From: Opitutaceae bacterium | GTDB taxonomy: Bacteria > Verrucomicrobiota > Verrucomicrobiia > Opitutales > Opitutaceae | Assembly (NCBI GenBank): GCA_016794625.1 | Contig: JAEUGY010000009.1 | Span: 1-64,000, forward strand | Length of the DNA stretch: 64,000 nt | Reading direction: 5' to 3' | Part shown: piece after piece, positions 28,841-37,108 of the stretch | Position numbering within the stretch: the first letter of the stretch is position 1 | How the letters are laid out: each line of letters starts with the position of its first letter | Notes under the pieces: generated by a model | Databases searched by the model: none | What the model was told of the DNA's origin: nothing | Seen by the model: the letters and a program-made list of their open reading frames with translations, nothing else | Program-made: the position numbers and the translations under genes

Positions 28841-29027
28841 CGCCGGTCGAGCCAGGCAGACGTCCGGCCACGTGGCGACCCTTCGTCAGGTTTGCGTCAA
28901 CCTCAGCAAGATTCGCGCTAAGGGCGATCAGACGATCTCATGGTTTCGCCCCCCGCTGCACAGAACCTTGCCTTCGTCCGAGCTTCGTTCGCTTGCTGGG
29001 TTCAGCCCCGCGTGCCCTCGCCGCCCC

Positions 29028-30584
29028 ATGATTGCCTCCCATTCCCGCCCCCTCCTCGCCCTCGCCGGACTCGGAATCGTGCTCGCCGTCTGCGGCGCGC
29101 GCGCTGAAACCGGTCCGGCCGCCCCGAAGCCGCCACCCGCCCCGCGCTACCAGGCCGCGTGGGAATCGCTCGACACCCGTCCCACGCCGTCGTGGTTCCT
29201 CGATGCCAAGTTCGGCGTCTTCATCCACTGGGGCGTCTATTCAGTCCCTGCCTGGGGCGCGCCCGGCGAATACGCGGAATGGTATTGGCGCCGGATCATG
29301 TCGAACGGGCCGAAGGAAGCGGTGTGGAGGGACTTTCATGCGAAGAACTATGGCACTCTTTTCAACTACATGGATTTCGCCCCCCGCTTCACCGCGGAGC
29401 TCTTCGACGCCGCGCAATGGGTCGACCTGTTCGCGCGCGCCGGCATCAAGTACGTCGTACCCACCTCCAAACACCACGATGGTTTCGCCCTCTGGCCCAG
29501 CGCCGAGGCCACCCGCACCTGGGGTCGTCCCTGGAACGCCCTCGAGATTGGACCGCGACGCGACCTCATGAAGGAGCTCGCCGATGCGTCCCGGGCCCGC
29601 GGTCTGCGCTTCGGTTTCTACTATTCACTCTACGAGTGGTTCAACCCGCTCTGGCTGCAGAACCGTGCGCGCTACGTGACCGAACACATGACGCCGCAGT
29701 TCAAGGATGTGGTGTCCCGCTACGCGCCCGACCTCATCTTCGCTGACGGCGAATGGGACATGCCTTCCAAGGACTGGAAGAGCGAGGAGCTGCTGGCCTG
29801 GCTCTTCAATGATTCGCCCTCCAAAACCGAGGTCGTGATCAACGACCGCTGGGGCAAGGACAGTCGTCACAAACATGGTGGATACTGGACCACTGAATAC
29901 GCGGCCGGGCTGCAGGATGGCAGTCACCCGTGGGAGGAGAGCCGCGGCATGGCGGCCTCGTACGGCCTCAACCGCGCGGAACGGGTCAATGACTACAAGT
30001 CATCCCGCGAGTTCATCCTGGTGCTCGTCGACCTGGTCAGCCGCGGCGGCAATCTGCTGCTCGACATCGGACCGGCCGCCGACGGCACCATCCCGCCACT
30101 GATGGAGCAGCGCCTGCTGGAGATGGGCGACTGGCTCAAAGTCAATGGCGAGGCGATCTACGGCACCCGTACCGCGGGACGCTCCGCGCAATGGACCGAG
30201 GGCCGACGGGTCGACCAGGAATACGGCGAATACCGGGTTCAGTACAACCTGCTCGACCAAGTGGGCCAGGCCCCCAGGGACGGCCGGGCGGTCAAGCAGG
30301 TGTTCTTCACCCAGAAGCCGGACGCTCTCTACGCCATTTCCGTGGGCTGGCCTGGGTCCCAGCTGGTCCTCCGCGATGTCTCCGTGCCGGCGGGGGCGAA
30401 GGTGACCATGCTGGGTGTCGCCGGCACCCTCGCGTCTTCCGTATCCGGAACGACCCTCACCGTCACCACGCCCGCGCTCGGACCGGACGAAGCTCCCTGC
30501 CGGCACGCCTTCGTCTTCAAAATCCCCGGCGCCCGCGTCGCCCGGGAGCCAGCAGCGCCCGCCGCCACCGGTACCAAGCCCTGA
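29028..30584 (+). CDS. Alpha-L-fucosidase, GH29, Sec-exported
   Basis: 518 residues from ATG 29028, which begins a Sec signal peptide (MIASHSRPLLALAGLGIVLAVCGARA); the frame is open 71 codons further upstream but without a signal. GH29 motifs: KFGVFIHWGVYSVPAWG, VPTSKHHDGFALWPS, GFYYSLYEWFNPLW and YAPDLIFADGEWDM with Asp240 as probable nucleophile. VSRGGNLLLDIGPAADGTIPP closes the barrel and a C-terminal beta domain follows. This copy matches the classic GH29 pattern more closely than its neighbour (ADGEW rather than WWDMN), so the pair may differ in linkage or leaving group. Confidence 0.92.
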   Translation: MIASHSRPLLALAGLGIVLAVCGARAETGPAAPKPPPAPRYQAAWESLDTRPTPSWFLDAKFGVFIHWGVYSVPAWGAPGEYAEWYWRRIMSNGPKEAVWRDFHAKNYGTLFNYMDFAPRFTAELFDAAQWVDLFARAGIKYVVPTSKHHDGFALWPSAEATRTWGRPWNALEIGPRRDLMKELADASRARGLRFGFYYSLYEWFNPLWLQNRARYVTEHMTPQFKDVVSRYAPDLIFADGEWDMPSKDWKSEELLAWLFNDSPSKTEVVINDRWGKDSRHKHGGYWTTEYAAGLQDGSHPWEESRGMAASYGLNRAERVNDYKSSREFILVLVDLVSRGGNLLLDIGPAADGTIPPLMEQRLLEMGDWLKVNGEAIYGTRTAGRSAQWTEGRRVDQEYGEYRVQYNLLDQVGQAPRDGRAVKQVFFTQKPDALYAISVGWPGSQLVLRDVSVPAGAKVTMLGVAGTLASSVSGTTLTVTTPALGPDEAPCRHAFVFKIPGARVAREPAAPAATGTKP

Positions 30585-30598
30585 ACTTCCAATCGCTT

Positions 30599-30629
30599 CG
30601 GCGCCACCAGCCTTCGAAGTGTGGCGCCG
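30599..30629. terminator. Hairpin between convergent fucosidase 2 and the dehydrogenase gene
   Basis: CGGCGCCAC and GTGGCGCCG form a perfect 9-bp stem around a 13-base loop containing the palindrome CTTCGAAG. It lies 15 bases after the fucosidase stop and 90 bases before the stop of the convergent gene, so it could serve both. No U-tract. Confidence 0.45.
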
Positions 30630-30719
30630 GGGTCTCGCCACCCTGGCGGGCGCGTGGGCGCGAGGGCACACGGGCCCGCTGCCCTCCACGCAGCCCGCCC
30701 GTTTGCTCTTTCCGGCCAA

Positions 30720-33254
30720 CTACGGCCCACTCGCCGTGCCGGGAGATCCAGGGGATCGACTCCCGTGAGCGGAGGGTGATCCCGTCTCTGGATCGGAAAC
30801 GAACGAAAAGCGGTACTCGGTGGTGGAAAGGAAGACGTCGCCGGGTCGGAGGAGCGTGGATGGAAACTCGGGGCGATTCACCGAATCGGGGACATGCTGG
30901 GTCTCCAGGCAGAAGAACCCCACACGCGCGATCACCGGTTGTTCGCTCAGGGGGCTGGTGTACAACTGCAGGCAGGGCTCGGTCGTCCACACCTCCATCC
31001 GGCGCCCGCTTTCCGGTTCCACCACGCGGGCCGCGAATCTCAGGCCCTGCTCGACCACGGAGGAATCGAGCACAAACGGATGGTCATAGCGCGATTTCCG
31101 CGTGAGCTGGCCCGCGCGCGCCGCCAGCCGGGCTGGGCGGGTGAAGTCCGCCACGGTGCCGTCGACCGGACCGAGCGCTCCCGTGGGAATCAGGTCCTCT
31201 CCGGTCACGGCGATCCGGCGGGCCGCGATCTCCACTTCGTGGTCGAGCACATCTCCGCCGCCAGCGAGGTTGAAATAGGCGTGGTTGGTCAGATTCAACG
31301 GCGTGGTCCGGTCCGTGGTCGCCCGGTAGTCCAGACGCAGCGTCTGGTCGTCGGTCAGCGTGTAGGTCACCGTCACCGCCAAGGTCCCTGGAAATCCATC
31401 CTCGCCGTCACGGCTGACGTAGTGGAGTTCCACCGACGCCCGCTTCGGGTCCGGCACGGTGGCACGCCAGAGGACGCGATTGAAGGCTCGGCTACCGCCG
31501 TGCAGGTGATGAGGGCCTTCGTTGGCCTTCAGCCGGTACTCGACGCCGTCCACTGTGAACCGAGCCTGGGAAATCCGGTTGGCCACCCGTCCAAACACCG
31601 CCGCGGACTGGGAGAACCCCTGCGCAAAGCCCTTCTCGCTCGCCACCGTCTCGCGCACGACGCCCACGCGGAGGCCGGTGCGGTCGGGGATTTGCAGGTC
31701 CGCGAGGATGGCACCGTACGTGATGACCTTGGCCACCGCCCCCCGGCCATTCCGGAGGGTGTAGGACTCGACGTCGACGCCATCGGGCGTGCGGCCGAAC
31801 ACGCCGCGGGTCACGCCGGTGGACAGGGACTGCGCCGGCGGAGCAGGCTCGCCTTCGTCCAGGGGGACCAGGCGGGCGATGCGACCGGGCACGCCGTTGA
31901 GCGCGACGTAGATCAGGCCGTCGGGTCCCGTGGCGAGCGCACGAACGCGGCCTTGTCCCTTGAACAACACCTCCTGCGCCACGACCCGGTCACCGTCGAT
32001 CGCGATCCGCCGAACCTGCTGGCTGATGAGGCCGGCGACGAGGAGCTGGTTTTTCCAGCGCGGGAAGCGATCACCCGTGTAGAAAAGCACGCCCGAGGGC
32101 GCGACCGACGGCGTCCACAGCAACACCGGGGCGGTCAGGCCTTCCCCGCGCCGGGCAAACGTCCGCCCGGTGTCCGTGCCGCCCGCCGCCAGCGGCCAGC
32201 CATAGTTGCGGCCGGGCTCGATCCGATTCAACTCATCGCCCCCGATCGGCCCGTGCTCGCTCTCCCAGAGCCGGCCCGTGATCGGATCGAGGCCAAGGCC
32301 CTGGGCATGCCGGTGCCCGAAACTCCAGATCGTCCCCAGGGCTCCGGGGGTGCCGACAAAGGGATTGTCTACCGGGACGCCGCCATCGTCGCACATGCGG
32401 TGAATCTTTCCCCGAGGGCTGCCCAGATTCTGGGCGTCCGCGGCCACGCCCCGGTCGCCGATGGTGAAGAGCAGGTGTCCCGATCGATCAAAGAGCAGAC
32501 GGCAGCCAAAGTGGGAATTGTCGCGCGAGTAAATCTCCGGCGCGGCGCGAAAGAGCACCTGCGGGTCGGTCCAGCGTCCGTCACGTATCCGACCGCGCAC
32601 GACCACCGTCATGGACGTGTCCTCGGCCGCACCGGGTTCGGCATAGGCCAGGTAGATCCAGCCGTTCCGCTGGTAATCGGGATGCAGGACGACATCAAAC
32701 AGACCGCCGTCCTGGCGGTGGTGCACCCGGGGCAGCCCCTCGATCGGACGGGGATCCAGCATTCCCTCCGTGATTACCCGCAACGCACCGGACCGCTCGG
32801 TCACCAGCAGGCGTCCGTCCGGCAGGAACGCCAGGCCCCACGGGGTGTCGAGGCCGTCGGCCACTGTCTCCAGCCGAAACCGGTGCAACTCGCTCACGAT
32901 CGGCTCGGGCGGAGGGGGCGGGGGCGGCTGGATTCGCCCGGCCGCGTAGGCGCGTCCGTCCGCGCGCAGCCGCTCAAGGATCCCCTGCACTTCACCCGAA
33001 GAGAGCACCTCTTTGAAGGCCGGCATGCCGGTGGCCGGCCAGCCCTCAAGTACGCTCTGCCGGATCGCTGCGTCGTCGCCTCCGTGATTCCAGCGCTCAT
33101 CGAGCAGATTGGGGGCGCTGCCTCCGGTGAGATTGGCGCCATGACACGCCGCACAGATCGTTTCCACCACAACCGAGGCGGGGCGGTCCGCCACGGGGCC
33201 AGACCACGCCAGGAGGGCGGAGAGGACGAAGGATGCTACGAGCCGTGACTTCAT
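30720..33254 (-). CDS. Cytochrome c - PQQ sugar dehydrogenase - aldose 1-epimerase fusion
   Basis: 844 residues, exported (signal MKSRLVASFVLSALLAWSG). Three domains: a small cytochrome c (about 25-100) with heme site CAACH (34-38) and likely axial Met77 (GMPAF); a Pro linker; a soluble-type PQQ glucose/sorbosone dehydrogenase propeller (about 120-475) with GLDTPWGLAFLPDGRLLVTER, DNSHFGCRLLF, FTIGDRG, HRHAQGLGLDP and GRNYGWP; and a galactose mutarotase domain (about 490-825) with LHGG, LTNHAYFNLAG and ETQHVPDSVNRPEFPST carrying the expected catalytic His and Glu. The logic would be anomer conversion, oxidation of one anomer to the lactone, and electron exit through heme. Substrate is inferred, not proven. 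GGGGAGGA directly precedes the ATG. Confidence 0.9.
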   Translation of the reverse strand: MKSRLVASFVLSALLAWSGPVADRPASVVVETICAACHGANLTGGSAPNLLDERWNHGGDDAAIRQSVLEGWPATGMPAFKEVLSSGEVQGILERLRADGRAYAAGRIQPPPPPPPEPIVSELHRFRLETVADGLDTPWGLAFLPDGRLLVTERSGALRVITEGMLDPRPIEGLPRVHHRQDGGLFDVVLHPDYQRNGWIYLAYAEPGAAEDTSMTVVVRGRIRDGRWTDPQVLFRAAPEIYSRDNSHFGCRLLFDRSGHLLFTIGDRGVAADAQNLGSPRGKIHRMCDDGGVPVDNPFVGTPGALGTIWSFGHRHAQGLGLDPITGRLWESEHGPIGGDELNRIEPGRNYGWPLAAGGTDTGRTFARRGEGLTAPVLLWTPSVAPSGVLFYTGDRFPRWKNQLLVAGLISQQVRRIAIDGDRVVAQEVLFKGQGRVRALATGPDGLIYVALNGVPGRIARLVPLDEGEPAPPAQSLSTGVTRGVFGRTPDGVDVESYTLRNGRGAVAKVITYGAILADLQIPDRTGLRVGVVRETVASEKGFAQGFSQSAAVFGRVANRISQARFTVDGVEYRLKANEGPHHLHGGSRAFNRVLWRATVPDPKRASVELHYVSRDGEDGFPGTLAVTVTYTLTDDQTLRLDYRATTDRTTPLNLTNHAYFNLAGGGDVLDHEVEIAARRIAVTGEDLIPTGALGPVDGTVADFTRPARLAARAGQLTRKSRYDHPFVLDSSVVEQGLRFAARVVEPESGRRMEVWTTEPCLQLYTSPLSEQPVIARVGFFCLETQHVPDSVNRPEFPSTLLRPGDVFLSTTEYRFSFVSDPETGSPSAHGSRSPGSPGTASGP

Positions 33255-33404
33255 TCCTCCCCACTCTCGCCTTGTGGCCGAGTTTCAGGCGAGCGGATTG
33301 TGCAACGCCCTGATCTGTGGTGCCGCGCCGGTCCGGCGGCGGCGAAGCGGGCAGAGACGGTCGGACTCGCCAGGCCCGAGATCAGGCGCCAGGCTTCCCC
33401 CTGC

Positions 33405-34796
33405 ATGGTCTCGCTGCGCCTCTGGTTCATCCTCGTCACCGGGTGGTTTGTCCCGCTGGCCCACGCCCGGCCGGACCCCGAGGGCACGGTGCTGGATCGT
33501 GTCTGGGCCGGACACCCGGTCGCGTTCGCGTTTCTGGCCGAGCGGGGGCACCTCTTCCTCGCCTACTACGATGCGGACCGACGCATGACATTGGCGGGTC
33601 GTCCCCTGACCAGCGAAACGTGGACCCGTGTCCATCCCGAAGGTCGGCCGGTGCCGGGACGAGATCATCCCTCCAACGCAGTGGGATGGGACAGCCACAA
33701 TTCCCTCCACCTCGCGCTCGATCGTGACGGCTGCCTCCACCTCTCGGGCAACCTGCACGCCGATCCCCTCACCTACTACCGCACCCGCCTTCCCTTTGAT
33801 CTCTCCACGCTCGAACGGATCGATCGCATGACCGGCGATCGCGAGTCGCGCACAACCTATCCCTTTTTCTTCAAGAACGCCACCGGCGATCTGCTGTTCC
33901 GCTACCGCGACGGCGGCAGCGGCAATGGTCGCGACTACTACAACCGCTACCATCCCGACACCCGTTCCTGGAGTCGACTGCTGGAAACGCCCCTGCACGA
34001 AGGCGAGGGCGAACGCAGTGCCTACGCCACGCCTCCGGTGGCCGGACCCGACGGCTTCTTTCATGTGCTCTGGGTCTGGCGCGACACCCCCGACGCGGCC
34101 ACGAACCACACGCTCTCGTATGCGCGAAGTCGCGACTTGATCCACTGGGAAACCAGCGGTGGCAAACCGCTCACCCTGCCCATCACCTACGCCACCAGCG
34201 AAGTGGTGGATGCGGCGGGTCCGGGCGGCGGATTGATCAACATGTGCCGCGAACTCGGCTTTGACGCCGAGGGCCGGGTGCTCGCCGTGTACCATCGGTA
34301 CGACGAAGCGGGCCGGTCCCAGGCCTACCTCGCCCGTCCCACCGACTCCGGCCGATGGGAGATCCACGTTCTGAGCCACTGGACCTTTCGCTGGGCCTTC
34401 AGCGGCGGCGGCGCGATTCCCAGCGAAGTCAGCCTGGGACGCCCGAGCGCAATCCCGGACGGCAGTCTCATCCTCCCTTACGCCACGGTGTCCGCGGGGT
34501 CCGGACGCTGGGTCATCGACAGCAAGACCCTGCAGATCGTGCGGACGCTGCCACCCGCGCCCTCCCCGGTGCCGACATCACTCCTCGCCGTGCGGGGTGA
34601 TTTTCCCGGCCTTTCCGTCCAGTCGCTGGTCCGACACACCACCGGCCGAACCTGGCTCCTGCGCTGGGAAACGCTCGGCCGCAACCGCGATCGACCCCAC
34701 CCGGTGATCCCCCCGCCCAGCGAACTCCGCCTCTACGAGCTGCCGGACGAATCCGGCGGCGCGATCGGCTCCGAGGACGCTTCGTCCAAGCCCTGA
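33405..34796 (+). CDS. Secreted BNR-4 repeat protein, PL24 ulvan-lyase-like
   Basis: 463 residues from ATG 33405, which begins a signal peptide (MVSLRLWFILVTGWFVPLAHA). The propeller carries DSHNSLHLALDRDGCLHLSG, FRYRDGGSGNGRDYYNRY, TPPVAGPDGFFHVLWVWRD, ARSRDLIHWE and VYHRYDEAGRSQAY, the characteristic blocks of the BNR_4 family, which includes PL24-type ulvan lyases. The His and Tyr/Arg segments fit a lyase-like cleft, but related BNR_4 proteins act on other uronate-containing glycans, so the substrate is open. It is divergent from the dehydrogenase fusion and convergent with the DUF1593 gene. Confidence 0.82.
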   Translation: MVSLRLWFILVTGWFVPLAHARPDPEGTVLDRVWAGHPVAFAFLAERGHLFLAYYDADRRMTLAGRPLTSETWTRVHPEGRPVPGRDHPSNAVGWDSHNSLHLALDRDGCLHLSGNLHADPLTYYRTRLPFDLSTLERIDRMTGDRESRTTYPFFFKNATGDLLFRYRDGGSGNGRDYYNRYHPDTRSWSRLLETPLHEGEGERSAYATPPVAGPDGFFHVLWVWRDTPDAATNHTLSYARSRDLIHWETSGGKPLTLPITYATSEVVDAAGPGGGLINMCRELGFDAEGRVLAVYHRYDEAGRSQAYLARPTDSGRWEIHVLSHWTFRWAFSGGGAIPSEVSLGRPSAIPDGSLILPYATVSAGSGRWVIDSKTLQIVRTLPPAPSPVPTSLLAVRGDFPGLSVQSLVRHTTGRTWLLRWETLGRNRDRPHPVIPPPSELRLYELPDESGGAIGSEDASSKP

Positions 34797-34809
34797 AGCG
34801 CGGTCACAC

Positions 34810-36129
34810 TTACCGCCCGGACGGTGACCCCGGCGTCGCCGGTGTGCGGCACCGGTCGAGGCGTTGGGCGAAGTCGCGGAGAAAGGCCTCGCGCCAGTCA
34901 CTCACGGTGCGCGCTCCCACGTGCGGGCCTTCGGCCGCGGAGGGCGACGGGTCGTCGGTCCACCAGTTCGGCCAGCGGGAATCCGGCGTCAGGGCCGCCT
35001 CCGGCGGCGCGGCCACCGCGGTGATCGCGCCCGTCTTGCCATCGAGCGCCGGTGCGTTGCTGCGGATCGTATAGGCATACCGCTTGGCATCCTTCGGCGA
35101 GAACCGGAAGCGAACCCCGCCGGCTCCATCCGATTCTCCGACGAGTTCCTGGTTTTCAATCACCAGGGTGGCGGTCAGCGGCTGCGGTCCCGGAGAACCA
35201 GCCGGTAGAACCAGCTCCAGAATGGAAAAGTGTTCGATGCGGTCATCGGCCGTGGTGAGACGGTCGAAGCGGTGGAAGGGTCGCGTCCACGCGCGGACAT
35301 ACCGACCGCCCCATCCGGGCTGCGACGGATCCTCCGGCGTGCCGCGCAACAACCAGCTGACCGTCGGTGTATCCCCCATCTTGATCACGCCTTGCAGGTG
35401 CGTGACAAAGTATTCACCGATCGCACCCCGTCCGGAGATGTGCTGCCGGACAAACTCAGCATTGCCCCACTCTCCCTTCTGATTGCCGCCGGTAAACCAC
35501 CCGCGATAGGTGGCATTGGATTCGATCAACCAGAGTGTCGGATGATGGGTGGCAAGGTAGTGATAGGCGTCGGGACTCCACTTCTTGTTGGGCCCACCAA
35601 CAAAATGCACCCGCAGTTTCGGCAGGATGTCGGGCGCATCGTGCAATGCCTGCGCCAGATCTTCCAATCCGCCCCAGACCAGAACATAGAGCGGTCGCGG
35701 ATCGGATTTCCGGGCGCACTGAATGATCCACTCCGAGCCTTCGGTCGGCCTCCGCACCCCGGCGTGCGGAGCGACCTCGGTCTCGCCCTGCTTCGTCAGC
35801 GCGCGCAGGGTCGCGGGGGTCGGATAGCGCTCCGAGTAGGTGCGGAGATTCGCATAGTCCCGCTCGTAACCATCAATGACCTCGAGCACATGCTGCTTCC
35901 GGCCCGGACCGTAAGGCGACGACACCAGTCCCTCCAGATCGAAGACGTCGGCATAAAGCAGCAAGTGCACCATGGACTGAAAATCGTCCGGGTCGGTGCC
36001 GCCGATGTCGGTCGACACCAGCACCCGGTGCCGTTGTCCCGCCAGCGCGCCTTGGTCGGCGTGCGCCGCGGGGCTGAGCCCGAGGGTGAGAAAGGAAACC
36101 AGTGCGAGGAGGGTAGATCGGAGTCTCAT
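34810..36129 (-). CDS. Secreted DUF1593 (nucleoside hydrolase-like) protein
   Basis: 439 residues from ATG 36129, which overlaps the permease stop (ATGA). A signal peptide (MRLRSTLLALVSFLTLGLS, ending AHA) is followed by RVLVSTDIGGTDPDDFQSMV, the Asp-rich calcium-binding N-terminal motif of nucleoside hydrolases, and SSPYGPGRKQHVLEVIDGYE. The C-terminal 100 residues form a beta-sandwich (FRFSPKDAKRYAYTIRS). This combination is the Sde_0182-type DUF1593 family, described as nucleoside-hydrolase-like and linked to glycan binding. Being the last gene of a ribose-type ABC operon, it may release a pentose or other sugar that the transporter imports; that link is inference from context. Confidence 0.85.
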   Translation of the reverse strand: MRLRSTLLALVSFLTLGLSPAAHADQGALAGQRHRVLVSTDIGGTDPDDFQSMVHLLLYADVFDLEGLVSSPYGPGRKQHVLEVIDGYERDYANLRTYSERYPTPATLRALTKQGETEVAPHAGVRRPTEGSEWIIQCARKSDPRPLYVLVWGGLEDLAQALHDAPDILPKLRVHFVGGPNKKWSPDAYHYLATHHPTLWLIESNATYRGWFTGGNQKGEWGNAEFVRQHISGRGAIGEYFVTHLQGVIKMGDTPTVSWLLRGTPEDPSQPGWGGRYVRAWTRPFHRFDRLTTADDRIEHFSILELVLPAGSPGPQPLTATLVIENQELVGESDGAGGVRFRFSPKDAKRYAYTIRSNAPALDGKTGAITAVAAPPEAALTPDSRWPNWWTDDPSPSAAEGPHVGARTVSDWREAFLRDFAQRLDRCRTPATPGSPSGR

Positions 36130-37106
36130 GAGTCGCGATTTCGGGCGTTGGCCTTGTCGAGTGCCACGGCCAGCAGGATGACCACGCCCTTGATGACCTG
36201 CTGCCAAAAGGGCGAAACGTTGAGCAGAAAGAGTCCGTTGTTCAGGACGCCGATGATGAGGCAGCCGAGCACGGTGCCGGCGACGGAGCCGCGCCCACCG
36301 GAGAGTGAGGTGCCGCCGATCACCACGGCCGCGATCGAGTCGAGCTCGTAGCCAAGACCCGCATTGGGCTGGGCGGAGTCGAGGCGGGCCGTGACAATGA
36401 GGCCGGCCACCCCCGCCAGCGCGCCTGCCAGCGAGTAGACGGCGATCGTGATGCGCGAAACGTTCAGTCCGGTGAGACGCGCCGCCCGCACATTGCCGCC
36501 GACCGCGTAGAGGTGGCGGCCGAAGCGAGTGCGTTTGGTCACCACGATGAAGACTCCCGTCAGGGCCAGCATGATCCACACCGGCGTGGGCATACCCAGG
36601 AACGCCCCGGTGCCAAGCCGCCCGAACGCGTCCCCCAGTCCGGTGATCGGGAATCCCCCGGTCCAGAGCATGGTCAGTCCCCGGGCGATGCTGAACATGC
36701 CGAGCGTGGCAACGAACGGAGGCAGTTTGAACCGGGTGATGGCAAAGCCGTTAATCCAGCCGGCCGCCGCGCCGGCCGCCAGGCCATTGAGGATCGCCCC
36801 CGAAGGGGTGACCTGCAGGAGAATGTCGGTGCCAGGAATCTCAATACCGGTCTTGAGTAAACCCGCCGCCAGCGCTCCCGACAGGGCGAGGATCGCGCCG
36901 ACCGAGAGATCGATGCCACCACTGAGAATGACCAGCGTCATGCCGATGGACAGGCAGAGGTTGACGGAAATCTGCCGGAGGATGTTCCAACCATTGTCCG
37001 CGGTGAGGAAACGATCGGAGAGCAGGCTGAGCGCCAGCACCATCAGGGCGAGGGCGAGCAGCGAGCGAAAGCGGGCGAAGAACGCGGTGGCTTTGGTTTC
37101 GGACAT
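36126..37106 (-). CDS. rbsC: Sugar ABC transporter permease, RbsC family
   Basis: 326 residues with about eight to ten membrane segments. It contains the RbsC/AraH signatures LIILSGGIDLSVGAILALSG-like text (VILSGGIDLSVGAILALS), LPPFVATLGMFSIARGL, GRHLYAVGGNVRAARLTGL and GGTSLSGGRGSVAGTVLG. It forms the inner-membrane channel of a carbohydrate importer of the CUT2 type. It starts 2 bases after the ATPase stop and overlaps the DUF1593 start by ATGA. Assignment to ribose itself is not certain; CUT2 systems carry many monosaccharides. Confidence 0.93.
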   Translation of the reverse strand: MSETKATAFFARFRSLLALALMVLALSLLSDRFLTADNGWNILRQISVNLCLSIGMTLVILSGGIDLSVGAILALSGALAAGLLKTGIEIPGTDILLQVTPSGAILNGLAAGAAAGWINGFAITRFKLPPFVATLGMFSIARGLTMLWTGGFPITGLGDAFGRLGTGAFLGMPTPVWIMLALTGVFIVVTKRTRFGRHLYAVGGNVRAARLTGLNVSRITIAVYSLAGALAGVAGLIVTARLDSAQPNAGLGYELDSIAAVVIGGTSLSGGRGSVAGTVLGCLIIGVLNNGLFLLNVSPFWQQVIKGVVILLAVALDKANARNRDS

Positions 37107-37108
37107 GG

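Noticed and set aside
28815..29027. N-terminal extension of the second fucosidase
   Set aside because: The extension lacks a signal peptide and overlaps the divergent promoter area; the ATG at 29028 begins a proper signal peptide.
30894..33248. 784-codon plus-strand frame opposite the dehydrogenase fusion
   Set aside because: Low-complexity Gly/Arg/His composition and no motif; the minus strand has three recognisable domains.
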